From Alcaligenes ammonioxydans (GTDB taxonomy: Bacteria; Pseudomonadota; Gammaproteobacteria; Burkholderiales; Burkholderiaceae_B), in the NCBI RefSeq assembly GCF_019343455.1, contig NZ_CP049362.1, positions 2,046,001-2,110,000 on the forward strand: a DNA stretch of 64,000 nt, given 5' to 3'. Each line of letters opens with the position of its first letter. The first letter of the stretch is position 1. Position numbers and translations under genes: made by a program. Below the pieces are notes generated by a model. That model did not search any database. It saw nothing but the letters and a program-made list of their open reading frames with translations, and was not told where the DNA came from. Below are positions 16,933 to 26,357 of the stretch, piece by piece.

Positions 16933-19299
16933 TTAAGCCTTGGCCAGACGCTGCCAGGTGTCCACAACCGTGTCAGGGTTCAGCGACAGCGAAATAATGC
17001 CCTCTTCGCTCAGCCACTTGGCCAGATCAGGATGGTCGCTGGGGCCTTGGCCGCAAATACCAACGTATTTGTTCTGGGCCAGACATGCCTTGATGGCACG
17101 GCTCAGCATGAACTTCACCGCCTCGTCGCGCTCGTCGAAGTCGGCAGCCAGCAGTTCCATACCGGAGTCGCGATCCAGACCCAAAGTCAACTGAGTCATA
17201 TCGTTGGAACCGATGGAGAATCCGTCAAAGTATTGCAGGAACTTGTCGGCCAAAATGGCGTTGGAAGGTACTTCGCACATCATGATCAGGCGCAGGCCGT
17301 TTTCGCCACGAGCCAGACCGTGGGAAGCCAGCAGATCAACCACACGCTCTGCCTGACCCAGGGTACGCACAAATGGCACCATGATCTCGACGTTGGTCAG
17401 ACCCATTTCGTCACGCACTTTCTTCAGGGCTTCGCATTCCATCTTGAAGCATTCTGCGAAGTCTTCGGACAGGTAGCGAGCCACACCGCGGAAGCCCAGC
17501 ATGGGATTCTCTTCCTCGGGCTCGTAGCGCGAACCACCCACCAGCTTGCGGTATTCGTTGGACTTGAAGTCCGACAAACGCACAATGACGGGCTTGGGGT
17601 AGAAGGAAGCGGCCAGGGTCGCGATACCTTCAGCCAGTTTCTCCACGAAGAAAGCACGTGGGCTGGCGTAGCCACGAGCAGCCGATTCCACCGCCTTTTT
17701 CAGGTCGCTATCCACATTGGGATAGTCCAGAACCGCCTTGGGGTGAATGGCGATGTTGTTGTTGATGATGAATTCCAGACGAGCCAGACCCACACCATCG
17801 TTGGGGATTTGCGAGAAGTCGAAAGCCAGTTGTGGGTTACCCACGTTCATCATGATTTTCAGACCGATCTCGGGCATCTGGCCCCAGCTGACTTCTTCGA
17901 TCTCGGTTTCCAGCAGACCGTCGTAAATACGGCCTTCGTCGCCTTCCGCACACGACACCGTCACTTCCTGACCTTCTTTCAGCACGTCGGTGGCGTTGTT
18001 GCAACCGACCACGGCGGGGATGCCCAGTTCGCGAGCAATAATCGCAGCGTGGCAGGTACGGCCGCCACGGTTGGTGACAATAGCCGACGCCAGCTTCATG
18101 ATGGGTTCCCAGTTGGGGTCCGTCATGTCAGTCACCAGCACGTCGCCGGGTTTGACCAGATCCATCTCGGAGGCGTCAGCCACGATGCGGACTTTACCCG
18201 AGCCGATCTTCTGGCCAATGGCGCGGCCAGTGACCAGCACCTCGCCCGTGGCTTTCAGGCGGTAACGCTCTTGCACATCGTTGCTGCCTTGCTGGGACTT
18301 CACAGTCTCGGGACGGGCTTGCAGGATGTAGATCTTGCCATCGATGCCATCACGGCCCCACTCAATGTCCATAGGACGCTGGTAGTGTTTTTCAATGATG
18401 GTGGCGTAACGGGCCAGTTCGATCACTTCTTCGTCGCTCAGGGAGTAACGATTGCGCTCGGACACAGGTACGTCCACGGTACGCACAGCGTGATCGGTGG
18501 TACGACTTTCGTCAAATTCCATCTTGATCAGCTTGGAGCCGATACGGCGGCTGATGATGGGGTAGTGACCGGAAGCCAGGGTTGGCTTGTACACGTAGAA
18601 CTCGTCCGGATTGACCGAACCTTGAACCACGGTTTCGCCCAGACCATAGGAGGAGGTCAGGAAAACGACGTCCTTGAAGCCCGATTCGGTGTCCAGGGTG
18701 AACATCACACCGGCGCTGCCCTTGTCCGAGCGCACCATACGCTGAATACCCGCGGACAGCGCTACTTCAGCGTGAGCGTAGCCCTTGTGGACACGGTAGG
18801 AAATAGCGCGGTCGTTGTACAGGGAAGCAAACACGTGATGAATCTTGCTCAACACCTCGTCGATGCCCACCACGTTCAGGTAGGTTTCCTGCTGACCGGC
18901 AAAGGAAGCATCAGGCAAGTCTTCGGCGGTGGCGGACGAACGCACGGCAAAGGAACCCTTGCCGTCAGCGTCCAGCTCGGCAAACGCCTCACGTACGGCT
19001 TTTTCAAACTCGGCCGGGAACGGCGTGTCGATGATCCACTGACGGATTTCGGCACCGGCCGCAGCCAGTTCACGAACGTCGTCGGCATCCAAAGCGTCCA
19101 GACGCTGCTGAATGCGCTTGTCCAGATCGTTGTTTTTCAGGAAAACGCGGAATGCTTCGGCTGTGGTGGCAAAACCACCTGGCACGCGCACACCGGCATC
19201 GGCCAGTTGGCTGATCATTTCACCCAGCGAGGCGTTTTTACCGCCTACTGTGTCGACGTCCGTCATGCGGAGCTTGTCGAAACCAATTACGTAAGACAT
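16933..19299 (-). CDS. ppsA: Phosphoenolpyruvate synthase
   Basis: Makes phosphoenolpyruvate from pyruvate and ATP for gluconeogenesis in the cytoplasm. The 788-residue protein is near the E. coli length (792). It has an N-terminal ATP-grasp domain ([11 protein letters not shown], later [20 protein letters not shown]) and a central swivelling domain with the phosphorylated His417 in [11 protein letters not shown]-terminal PEP/pyruvate TIM barrel includes [20 protein letters not shown] and the late Cys in GICGQGPSD. The Thr before His417 is the residue phosphorylated by PpsR. It is divergent from ppsR, with a long inverted repeat in the shared promoter region. Confidence 0.97.
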   Translation of the reverse strand: MSYVIGFDKLRMTDVDTVGGKNASLGEMISQLADAGVRVPGGFATTAEAFRVFLKNNDLDKRIQQRLDALDADDVRELAAAGAEIRQWIIDTPFPAEFEKAVREAFAELDADGKGSFAVRSSATAEDLPDASFAGQQETYLNVVGIDEVLSKIHHVFASLYNDRAISYRVHKGYAHAEVALSAGIQRMVRSDKGSAGVMFTLDTESGFKDVVFLTSSYGLGETVVQGSVNPDEFYVYKPTLASGHYPIISRRIGSKLIKMEFDESRTTDHAVRTVDVPVSERNRYSLSDEEVIELARYATIIEKHYQRPMDIEWGRDGIDGKIYILQARPETVKSQQGSNDVQERYRLKATGEVLVTGRAIGQKIGSGKVRIVADASEMDLVKPGDVLVTDMTDPNWEPIMKLASAIVTNRGGRTCHAAIIARELGIPAVVGCNNATDVLKEGQEVTVSCAEGDEGRIYDGLLETEIEEVSWGQMPEIGLKIMMNVGNPQLAFDFSQIPNDGVGLARLEFIINNNIAIHPKAVLDYPNVDSDLKKAVESAARGYASPRAFFVEKLAEGIATLAASFYPKPVIVRLSDFKSNEYRKLVGGSRYEPEEENPMLGFRGVARYLSEDFAECFKMECEALKKVRDEMGLTNVEIMVPFVRTLGQAERVVDLLASHGLARGENGLRLIMMCEVPSNAILADKFLQYFDGFSIGSNDMTQLTLGLDRDSGMELLAADFDERDEAVKFMLSRAIKACLAQNKYVGICGQGPSDHPDLAKWLSEEGIISLSLNPDTVVDTWQRLAKA

Positions 19300-19327
19300 A
19301 AGTCACCTTGAATAGAAAAAAAAGCGT

Positions 19328-19384
19328 GTTTGCTTAAGACAGGGACCGTCACAGCGGTGTCTGTGCAATCTGTCTTAAGCAAAC
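19328..19384. promoter_or_regulatory. 15 bp perfect inverted repeat between ppsA and ppsR
   Basis: The arms GTTTGCTTAAGACAG (19328-19342) and CTGTCTTAAGCAAAC (19370-19384) are perfectly complementary across a 27 bp spacer. It lies in the shared promoter region of the divergent ppsA and ppsR genes, starting 29 bp from the ppsA start codon. It could be a pair of operator half-sites or a leader hairpin of ppsA. It does not resemble the E. coli Cra operator. Confidence 0.6.
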
Positions 19385-19468
19385 CTGCCTTTCCATACCC
19401 CGATTCGACCGGTAAATGGTAATCTTGCAAATTGTACCGTTTCCCGAGCTTTGTGCACGACTTATTCC

Positions 19469-20302
19469 ATGTCTTCTTCTCCTATTGAGCGTACCGTCTT
19501 TGTCGTTTCCGACAGCACGGGCATTACCGCCGAAACTTTCAGCAACTCCGTCCTGTCGCAATTCGCTCAATTCGAATTTCAGGCCGTCCGGATTCCCTTC
19601 ATCGACACCATCGAGAAAGCCCAGTCTGTCGCAGACCGCATCAATCAGTGTGCCCAGGACCAGGGTCAGCAGCCCCTGGTGTTCAGCACCTTGGTCGACC
19701 CCAAGATGGCCCACATCATTGGCGCGGCCAACTGCACTTTCCTGGATTTGTTTGGTGCCTTTGTACGACACATTGAGCGTGCTCTGGGCGTGAAATCCAG
19801 CCGTTCCGTAGGCCGTTCGCACTCGGGCGGCATGTCCAAGCGCTATAACAGCCGCATTGAAGCCATCAACTTCAGCCTGGCCCACGACGATGGCCAGTAT
19901 GTGAATGGCCTGGAACAAGCCGATGTGATTCTGGTGGGCGTGTCACGCTGCGGCAAAACCCCGACCAGCTTGTACTTGGCCATGCAGTACGCTGTCAAGG
20001 CCGCCAATTACCCGCTGATTCCGGAAGACTTTCAGCGCGGCACCCTGCCAGCCACCCTGGCCCCCTACCGAAAAAAGATCTTTGGTTTATCCATTCATCC
20101 GGACCGCCTGTCCGAAGTGCGCAATGAACGTCGTCCCGACAGCAAGTACGCCTCGATTGAGCAGTGCCGCATGGAAGTCGCCGAGGCAGAACGCCTGATG
20201 CGCATGGAAGGCATCCCCTGGTTGTCGACCACGACCAAATCGATTGAGGAAATCTCCACCAAGATTCTGGATGATGTCGGTTTGGACCGCCGTTCTTACT
20301 GA
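19469..20302 (+). CDS. ppsR: PEP synthase regulatory protein (kinase/pyrophosphorylase)
   Basis: A DUF299-family bifunctional enzyme. It inactivates PpsA by ADP-dependent phosphorylation of the Thr next to the catalytic His and reactivates it by phosphate-dependent dephosphorylation. I use the ATG at 19469 (277 residues), which starts directly with the conserved FVVSDSTGITAET segment; the ATG at 19451 adds six residues. The P-loop GVSRCGKTPTSLYLA lies near residue 155. HSGGMSKRYNSRIEAINF is another family block. The divergent arrangement with ppsA directly supports the function. Confidence 0.96.
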   Translation: MSSSPIERTVFVVSDSTGITAETFSNSVLSQFAQFEFQAVRIPFIDTIEKAQSVADRINQCAQDQGQQPLVFSTLVDPKMAHIIGAANCTFLDLFGAFVRHIERALGVKSSRSVGRSHSGGMSKRYNSRIEAINFSLAHDDGQYVNGLEQADVILVGVSRCGKTPTSLYLAMQYAVKAANYPLIPEDFQRGTLPATLAPYRKKIFGLSIHPDRLSEVRNERRPDSKYASIEQCRMEVAEAERLMRMEGIPWLSTTTKSIEEISTKILDDVGLDRRSY

Positions 20303-20358
20303 AGTCGACGCCAGCGTTTGCCCGCAGTGCAACAAAGCGGAGCGGCAATGAGCGTAAG

Positions 20359-20396
20359 GCCTGAGTCGGTGTTTCACCGAACTCGGGCTTTTTTTA
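20359..20396 (+). terminator. Rho-independent terminator of ppsR
   Basis: A GC-rich stem (GCCTGAGTCGGTG against CACCGAACTCGGGC, with one mismatch) with a TTT loop is followed by seven T residues, 57 bp after the ppsR stop codon. Confidence 0.88.
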
Positions 20397-20690
20397 TTTA
20401 ACCCTTCTCCGGCCCACGTATCCCGCAGCACCAGCCGTATGTACGGCAGAATGTACCTCCCTGATCTGCCTTCGCCCCGGCTCTCAGGCGCGAGCATGCC
20501 CATCACGCTGGACGGCAGAGTCATCACCGCTTGTTTAGCCCCTCAAGACACGCCGCACGCGACATCGTCAAGGTCGTGGAGAGGGGGATTGCAAGGCTGT
20601 CTGTCCGACCCGTGCCACGACAAATTCAGCCCACGTCTTGCCCAGGCCACGCAAGGAGCATGCCGCTGCCACCCACCCACAGCAGCGCTA
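20397..20690. other. Intergenic region between ppsR and the RNA methyltransferase gene
   Basis: About 290 bp between convergent genes after the ppsR terminator. Open frames here are extensions of shadows with no family likeness, and I see no RNA gene. It holds the untranslated 3' end of the long rpsB-to-methyltransferase operon. Confidence 0.55.
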
Positions 20691-21473
20691 TTACTTTCTA
20701 TGCTGGCGACGCTGTTCGTACAAACACAGCGCCGTGGCAATGGCCACATTCAGGGACTCCACCCCGGGCGCCTGGGGGATGAACAAACGCTGGCTGGCTT
20801 TAGCCAGCAAAGCAGGACTGACGCCCTGCCCCTCGTTGCCAAACACCCATATTGCGTGTGCAGGCAAGGCAGATTCATACAGGTCTTGAGTGTCAGGCCC
20901 CAGAGAGGTCACCAAAACCGGCAAGCCGGCTTTCTCAAGCAGTTCCAGGCCCTCGACCTGCTCATGAATCTGAATAGAAAAATGCGCGCCTTGTGCGCTA
21001 CGCAGCACCTTCTGGGACCAGACACTGGCGCAGCCCGGCGTCAAGTAGACCGCCTCCATGCCCACCGCCACGGCGGTTCGCAGTACGGTGCCCACATTGC
21101 CGGGGTCCTGCACCTGATCGAGCAAGACTGCACTTCCAGCAGGCGCTGTCCACGCCTGCCCGCGCGGCACACGCACAATAAAGCCGACGCCTTGCCCCTG
21201 GCCTACCTGGGACACCGCATTCATCAGCGTGGCATTGAACGTCACACTGAGATGACCCGGTAAAAAACGAGCCAGTTCCAACAGCTCGTCCGAATGGCGA
21301 TCCATTTCAAACACCGCCAGTTCCGGCAAGCCACGGCGCTCCAGCCACATCTGGCAGAGATGGATGCCTTCCAACCAAATCAGCTGATCGCCCCCATCCA
21401 GCTCGCGTTTGTCGTGAGCCAGGCGCTGCACTCGTTTGAAAAGCGCATTATCTTTGGATTCAATCAGCCTCAT
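20691..21473 (-). CDS. TrmH/SpoU-family RNA 2'-O-methyltransferase
   Basis: A SPOUT-class S-adenosylmethionine-dependent methyltransferase acting on rRNA or tRNA ribose. The ATG at 21473 gives 260 residues; a TTG at 21482 would add three. An N-terminal substrate-binding domain is followed by the knotted domain with motif 1 DQVQDPGNVGTVLRTA and motif 2 WVFGNEGQGVS. Motif 3 is IPQAPGVESLNVAIATAL, near the C-terminus. It is the last gene of the long minus-strand operon, 10 bp after rnhB. The exact target cannot be told from sequence; RlmB or TsnR-like are both possible. Confidence 0.88.
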   Translation of the reverse strand: MRLIESKDNALFKRVQRLAHDKRELDGGDQLIWLEGIHLCQMWLERRGLPELAVFEMDRHSDELLELARFLPGHLSVTFNATLMNAVSQVGQGQGVGFIVRVPRGQAWTAPAGSAVLLDQVQDPGNVGTVLRTAVAVGMEAVYLTPGCASVWSQKVLRSAQGAHFSIQIHEQVEGLELLEKAGLPVLVTSLGPDTQDLYESALPAHAIWVFGNEGQGVSPALLAKASQRLFIPQAPGVESLNVAIATALCLYEQRRQHRK

Positions 21474-21483
21474 TTTCTTCAAC

Positions 21484-22089
21484 TTACCTAACTAGAGATG
21501 CGCGTACCGGCGCGAAACTTCGACGATGCTCGGGACACGGCCCGTGCTGGGACAAACGTTGCAGATGAAAGGCCGTCCCATAGCCTTTGTGCTGGTCAAA
21601 ACCGTATTCGGGATAGTCTCGGTGCAATTCCAGACAGACTGCATCCCGCGCTGTTTTCGCCAAAATTGATGCAGCCGCAATGGCAGCATGGCTGGCGTCA
21701 CCTTTGATGATGGCTTCTGCCGGGCAACACAGGCCAGTGGGAATGCGATTGCCGTCCACCAAGGCCTGTTCGGGTTTGACACTCAGGCCATTGCAGGCTC
21801 GCTGCATCGCCAACATGGCCGCGTGCAAGATATTGATGTCGTCAATTTCCGCCACACTAGCGCTGGCAATTTCCCAGGCCAACGCCCTTTCCTTGATCAA
21901 CACCGCCAAGGCTTCACGCCGTTTGGCGGTCAGCTTTTTGGAATCATTCAGGCCTTCAATGGGATTGCTCGGGTCCAGAATCACGGCAGCGGCAAAGACG
22001 GGACCTGCCAGAGGGCCACGCCCTGCCTCATCCAGCCCCGCCACCAAACCCGCCGAGGCATTACTGACTAATAAATCCAGCTGCTTCAT
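21484..22089 (-). CDS. rnhB: Ribonuclease HII
   Basis: Removes ribonucleotides and RNA primers from RNA-DNA hybrids. I start at 22089, where ATGA overlaps the lpxB stop, giving 201 residues; the frame back to 22218 lies inside lpxB and has no family likeness. The active-site block [19 protein letters not shown] supplies the first Asp-Glu pair. [11 protein letters not shown] and the middle ALVDGNRIP supply further conserved residues. The lpxB-rnhB order is widely conserved. Confidence 0.95.
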   Translation of the reverse strand: MKQLDLLVSNASAGLVAGLDEAGRGPLAGPVFAAAVILDPSNPIEGLNDSKKLTAKRREALAVLIKERALAWEIASASVAEIDDINILHAAMLAMQRACNGLSVKPEQALVDGNRIPTGLCCPAEAIIKGDASHAAIAAASILAKTARDAVCLELHRDYPEYGFDQHKGYGTAFHLQRLSQHGPCPEHRRSFAPVRASLVR

Positions 22090-23348
22090 GCACGCGCCAT
22101 ATTCACAATGACCTCGGCCGCCAACGCGGGCGTATCCCGACGCAAGGTCAAATGCATTTCGGTAAAGACTTGCTCGATATGTGCCACATAGCTCTGATCG
22201 CTCAAGGCTTTCCAGCACTCTTGCGCCAGCTTCCTGGGCTCGGCGTCTTCTTGCAGCAGTTCAGGTACGACAAAATCCCGAGCCAGCACATTAGGCAAAC
22301 CCACCCAAGGCACATAAGGCCGGTCCTGACCAGACTTCCACCGTATGATGCGCTCCATCATGGGGCTGAGCACATATGAAATAACCATAGGCCGCTTGTA
22401 CAAGGCGGTTTCCAGACTGGCAGTACCACTGGCCACCAGCACAGCGTCACTGGCTTCCATCACCGTCCAGGCGGGTGGACGAACCACGCCTTCCGAATCA
22501 GGCTGACGAATACCGGCTGTATTGGCATCAATAATGTGCAAGTTACGGACGGGGTGTTGGGCCAGTGCTTCCTCAAATTCCTGACGGCGCTTAGGATTGA
22601 CCATGGGCACCAGAATCATCAAATCCGGCTCCTGGTCCTGCAAGATCTGCACCGCCTGCAAAAAACGGGGTGACAGCATCTTGACCTCGGAAGACCGGCT
22701 GCCAGGCAAGACGCCCAATATACGCCCTGTCTCGGGCAAGCCCAGCCGCCGACGCGCGTCGGCCTTGTCCGGCTGCAAGGGAATATTCGCCGCCAGGGGG
22801 TGACCCACATAGGTCACGGGAATGCCTTCCTTCTCGTAGATCTCGGTCTCGAAAGGAAACAGCACCAACATGTGAGACACGGCTTCGCGGATTTTATGGA
22901 TGCGCTCATAGCGCCAGGCCCAGATGGAGGGCCCCACAAAATGCACCGTTGGAACCCCGGCCTGACGCAGACGATGTTCCAGACGCAAGTTGAAGTCGGG
23001 GGCATCGATGCCTACAAACACATCAGGGCGTTGCCGCAACCACTGATTGCGCATGCCCAGGTAGGTAGAAACCAGCCCGGGAATGCGTTTCAGCGCCTCG
23101 ACATAACCGAATACCGTCAAGGCATCCATGGGATAAAACTGATGAAATTGCTGCGCCGCCATTTCGGGTCCGCCTATGCCCTCTACCCGCAAGTCGGGAT
23201 GGCCTTGGCGCAAGCCTTGAATGATACGAGCCGCCAGCAAATCGCCAGAGGGCTCACCCGCCACCATCCCAATGCGCAAATCCTGCTTGACCCCTGTCTG
23301 CCCCGACCCGCCTGAACGTGCCGCTACTGGGCTGGAGGCGCTGCTCAT
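22086..23348 (-). CDS. lpxB: Lipid-A-disaccharide synthase
   Basis: A membrane-associated glycosyltransferase (family GT19) that joins UDP-diacylglucosamine and lipid X to form the lipid A disaccharide. The ATG at 23348 overlaps the lpxA stop (ATGA) and gives 420 residues, about 25 more than E. coli because of a Ser/Gly-rich N-terminal extension. The conserved [17 protein letters not shown] block starts near residue 27. [24 protein letters not shown] and the donor-site run [19 protein letters not shown] are visible. Confidence 0.96.
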   Translation of the reverse strand: MSSASSPVAARSGGSGQTGVKQDLRIGMVAGEPSGDLLAARIIQGLRQGHPDLRVEGIGGPEMAAQQFHQFYPMDALTVFGYVEALKRIPGLVSTYLGMRNQWLRQRPDVFVGIDAPDFNLRLEHRLRQAGVPTVHFVGPSIWAWRYERIHKIREAVSHMLVLFPFETEIYEKEGIPVTYVGHPLAANIPLQPDKADARRRLGLPETGRILGVLPGSRSSEVKMLSPRFLQAVQILQDQEPDLMILVPMVNPKRRQEFEEALAQHPVRNLHIIDANTAGIRQPDSEGVVRPPAWTVMEASDAVLVASGTASLETALYKRPMVISYVLSPMMERIIRWKSGQDRPYVPWVGLPNVLARDFVVPELLQEDAEPRKLAQECWKALSDQSYVAHIEQVFTEMHLTLRRDTPALAAEVIVNMARA

Positions 23349-24133
23349 GGTCGGCAAATACCCCGACTGGAATCGTTCAGAAAATCGATCATGACCTGAA
23401 CCGCTGCCCGGCAGTCGGGCTGCGCCTGCTGCAAGGCCTGCATCTGCTCAACGGCCTGCTCGACGGTCAATTTACGACGGTACAGCAGCTTGTAGCTTTC
23501 CTTGACCGCCGAAATAGCGTCGGCAGAAAAGTGACGACGACCCAGGCCTTCGCTATTGACACCGACTGGACGGAATGGATCACCTGCACCGATCACGTAA
23601 GGAGGAATGTCCTGACGGACCGAGCTGGTGCCACCAATCATGCTGTGCGCACCGATGCGACCGAACTGATGCACGGCGGTCAAGCCGCCCAGAATGGCCC
23701 AGTCGCCAATATGCACATGGCCGCCCAACTGAACACTATTGGCAATAATCGTATGACTGCCGATCTGGCAATCGTGCGCAATATGGGTGTAGGCCATGAT
23801 CCAGTTGTCGTTGCCAACACGGGTCACTCCCACATCCTGCACCGTGCCGGTGTTAATGGTGACGTATTCACGAACCATATTGCCATCGCCGATTTCCAGA
23901 CGAGTGGGTTCCCCGGCGTACTTCTTGTCCTGCGGCATGCCCCCGATGGAGCAGAAACGGTAGAAATGGTTGTTGCGACCGATCGTGGTCACGCCATCTA
24001 TCACGCAGTGCGGGCCTACTTTGGTGCCCGCCCCTATCGTGACATTGGGCCCAATGATGCTGTAGGGCCCGACCTCGACATCATCGGCAAGCTGAGCGCC
24101 CGCTTCGATAATGGCCGTTTCATGAATACGCAT
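23345..24133 (-). CDS. lpxA: Acyl-ACP:UDP-N-acetylglucosamine O-acyltransferase
   Basis: The first enzyme of lipid A synthesis, which transfers a 3-hydroxyacyl chain to UDP-GlcNAc. The 262-residue protein is a left-handed beta helix built from hexapeptide repeats, beginning IHETAIIEAGAQLADDVEVG. The catalytic His is in the segment MAYTHIAHDCQIG near residue 125. The C-terminal helical domain follows from about residue 190. It sits 3 bp after fabZ and overlaps lpxB by 4 bp, the standard lpxD-fabZ-lpxA-lpxB order. Confidence 0.97.
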   Translation of the reverse strand: MRIHETAIIEAGAQLADDVEVGPYSIIGPNVTIGAGTKVGPHCVIDGVTTIGRNNHFYRFCSIGGMPQDKKYAGEPTRLEIGDGNMVREYVTINTGTVQDVGVTRVGNDNWIMAYTHIAHDCQIGSHTIIANSVQLGGHVHIGDWAILGGLTAVHQFGRIGAHSMIGGTSSVRQDIPPYVIGAGDPFRPVGVNSEGLGRRHFSADAISAVKESYKLLYRRKLTVEQAVEQMQALQQAQPDCRAAVQVMIDFLNDSSRGICRP

Positions 24134-24136
24134 AAA

Positions 24137-24592
24137 CTATTCTTCCAATTGTCGGATAGCACACATGATTTTGGCTTCGGCGACCACTTGGCCGTCCACC
24201 AATGCGCGACCCGTGTACTTGCACAACGCGCGGCTGATGCGGTCAGCCGTCACTTCCAGGCGCAGTTGATCGCCCGGCATCACGGGTTTGCGAAAACGCG
24301 CACCATCCACGCCGACCAGATAGTAAGCCAGCTTGTTGTCCACTTTCGCGTACGGATCTTCAGGATCAGTAAACGAGAACAAGGCGGCGGCCTGGGCCAT
24401 GGCTTCAATGATCAAGACCCCAGGCATAACCGGCATGTGCGGAAAGTGGCCAGTAAAAAAGGGTTCATTCATCGACACGTTCTTGATGGCGACGATGCTC
24501 TTGCCAGGCACCAGTTCCAAAACGCGATCCACCAGCAACATCGGGTAACGATGAGGAAGGCGATCCATAATTTGTCGAATGTCGAGTTCCAT
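24137..24592 (-). CDS. fabZ: 3-hydroxyacyl-ACP dehydratase FabZ
   Basis: Dehydrates 3-hydroxyacyl-ACP in fatty-acid elongation and competes with LpxA for the same substrate. At 151 residues it has the hot-dog fold with [17 protein letters not shown] near the start. The catalytic His is in [20 protein letters not shown], with the catalytic Glu at the end of that run. It lies 12 bp after lpxD and 3 bp before lpxA. Confidence 0.97.
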   Translation of the reverse strand: MELDIRQIMDRLPHRYPMLLVDRVLELVPGKSIVAIKNVSMNEPFFTGHFPHMPVMPGVLIIEAMAQAAALFSFTDPEDPYAKVDNKLAYYLVGVDGARFRKPVMPGDQLRLEVTADRISRALCKYTGRALVDGQVVAEAKIMCAIRQLEE

Positions 24593-24604
24593 GTCCTGTC
24601 CTGC

Positions 24605-25735
24605 TTAATTTTTATTGATATGTTCAGATGATTCATTTGCTCCATCCGCCTGCTGCCGTTCCAAGGAACGCAGGCGACGGCGCAAACCGCTCAATTGCCC
24701 CAGCACGGCAGCATTTTTCTGCCAGTCCTGATGCCCCGCAAAGGGATAAACTCCGGTGTAACGTCCGGGCTGGCTGATGCTGGAAGTAACGGCGGTACCG
24801 CCCGAGATGTGCACATCATCACCCAAGACCAGATGCCCGGACAGCATGGCCGCCCCGGCAATCGTGCACCGCGCCCCGATCCGGGTTGAGCCGGCCACCC
24901 CCACACAGGCCGCCATGGCCGTATGTTCACCGACCTGCACGTTGTGCCCGATCATGATCTGATTGTCCAGCTTGACCCCATTGGCCAGCACCGTATCGTC
25001 CAACGCTCCTCGGTCCACCGTGGTGTTGGCTCCGATTTCAACATCGTCACCAATCCGCACGTGACCGATCTGCGCAATCTTGGCCCAGGCGCCCTGACCC
25101 TTGACGGGGTCCGGAGCAAAACCAAAGCCGTCTGCACCAAGCACCACACCCGAATGCAAAATGGCGCGATCACCAATATGCACCTCGTGATACAGGGTCA
25201 CGCGCGCATGCAGCAAACAGTCCTGCCCCAAGGTAGAGCCTGCGCCGATCACGCAATGCGCACCCAAGCGGGTGCCCCGTCCGATCTTGACGCCTGCCTC
25301 CACCACACAAAATGGACCGATCGACACACCATCGCCCAATGCAGCACTGGGATCAATCACAGCGCTGGGGTGAATACCCGTGGGCAACTGAGCCATCCGC
25401 ACTTGATCAAAACGCTGTGCGAGCAGCGCATACATCAAATACGGCTGAGAGCACAGAACCGGGATAAAGGAGGGCTCAACGTCCAGACCTTCGTAGACTT
25501 GCGGCGTCAAAATCACCACCGCGGCGGCAGTCTGCTGCAGCAGATCCTGCATCTTGGGATTGGATAGAAAGCTGATTTCTTCCGGGCCCGCAGAAAGCAA
25601 AGAGCCTAGGCCCCGAATCCGGGGCATAGGCTCTTTCACGCCTTCTGGCAGCTTGCAATCCAGTCCGGTCTTGTTGATGGCGTCTATAAGTTCAGACAGC
25701 TGTACAGCCTGATCAACGTTCAGCAATACCGGCAT
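24605..25735 (-). CDS. lpxD: UDP-3-O-acylglucosamine N-acyltransferase
   Basis: Adds the second hydroxyacyl chain, to the 2-amino group, in lipid A synthesis. The 376 residues comprise an N-terminal uridine-binding domain (about 1-110) and a left-handed beta helix of hexapeptide repeats. The catalytic His lies in the segment KLDNQIMIGHNVQVGEHT near residue 250. A C-terminal helix ends in a variable Asn/Glu-rich tail. It is 6 bp downstream of skp. Confidence 0.96.
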   Translation of the reverse strand: MPVLLNVDQAVQLSELIDAINKTGLDCKLPEGVKEPMPRIRGLGSLLSAGPEEISFLSNPKMQDLLQQTAAAVVILTPQVYEGLDVEPSFIPVLCSQPYLMYALLAQRFDQVRMAQLPTGIHPSAVIDPSAALGDGVSIGPFCVVEAGVKIGRGTRLGAHCVIGAGSTLGQDCLLHARVTLYHEVHIGDRAILHSGVVLGADGFGFAPDPVKGQGAWAKIAQIGHVRIGDDVEIGANTTVDRGALDDTVLANGVKLDNQIMIGHNVQVGEHTAMAACVGVAGSTRIGARCTIAGAAMLSGHLVLGDDVHISGGTAVTSSISQPGRYTGVYPFAGHQDWQKNAAVLGQLSGLRRRLRSLERQQADGANESSEHINKN

Positions 25736-25741
25736 AGTGCA

Positions 25742-26296
25742 TCAACCGCCCAATGCTTTCAGAACTTCCTCGGTGATGTCCACACGTGGGCTAACCGTTA
25801 CGGCGTCCTGAATGATCAGGTCGTAGCCCTGGGAGTCAGCAATACGTTTGATGGCGGCATCAGCCTGCTCAACAATGGCCGAGAATTCTTCGTTGCGGCG
25901 ACGATTGAAGTCTTCCTGGAACTCGCGGCGTTTGCGCTGCAGGTCGGAATCCAGATCAGCCAGCTGGCGCTGACGCTTGACGCGATCAGACTCGGACAGC
26001 ACAGGAGCGTCCTTGTCGAATTTCTGAGCTTGCGAACGCAGGTTGTTGGCCATGCGCTCCAGCTCTTCGTCACGGCGCTTGAATTCTGCCTCGATCTTGG
26101 TCTGGGCCGCTTTGGCTGGCTTGGAGTCGCGCAAAATGCGCTCTGTGCTGACAAAACCGATTTTTGTCTGTGCCTGAACAACAGGTGCAGCGGTCATGGC
26201 GCCAACACCCAGCGCGGCAGCCAGAACGAGCGCTTTATTGCCACGCGACAAGCTGCGGGCGATGTTTGTAAGTTTTAATGCGATGTTTGACTTCAT
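25742..26296 (-). CDS. skp: Periplasmic chaperone OmpH/Skp
   Basis: A trimeric holdase that carries unfolded outer-membrane proteins through the periplasm to BamA. The ATG at 26296 has AAGGTAG upstream and gives 184 residues. A signal peptide of about 40 residues ends at AAPVVQAQ, and KIGFVSTERILRDS begins the body. The central part is a long charged coiled coil (RRDEELERMANNLRSQAQKF onward) that forms the tentacles. It lies 61 bp after bamA, the usual order. Confidence 0.95.
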   Translation of the reverse strand: MKSNIALKLTNIARSLSRGNKALVLAAALGVGAMTAAPVVQAQTKIGFVSTERILRDSKPAKAAQTKIEAEFKRRDEELERMANNLRSQAQKFDKDAPVLSESDRVKRQRQLADLDSDLQRKRREFQEDFNRRRNEEFSAIVEQADAAIKRIADSQGYDLIIQDAVTVSPRVDITEEVLKALGG

Positions 26297-26357
26297 GAAA
26301 AATCTACCTTGCAAATTAGGCTGCAGAATAGTGCAATTGTGCCACTAAACACGAACA

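Noticed and set aside
16825..19311. An 828-codon open frame on the plus strand opposite ppsA
   Set aside because: Exactly antisense to ppsA, with no recognisable domain and no ribosome-binding site.
20439..21263. A 274-codon plus-strand frame over the ppsR/methyltransferase gap
   Set aside because: Mostly antisense to the methyltransferase gene. Its unique first part lies after the ppsR terminator and has no ribosome-binding site or family likeness.
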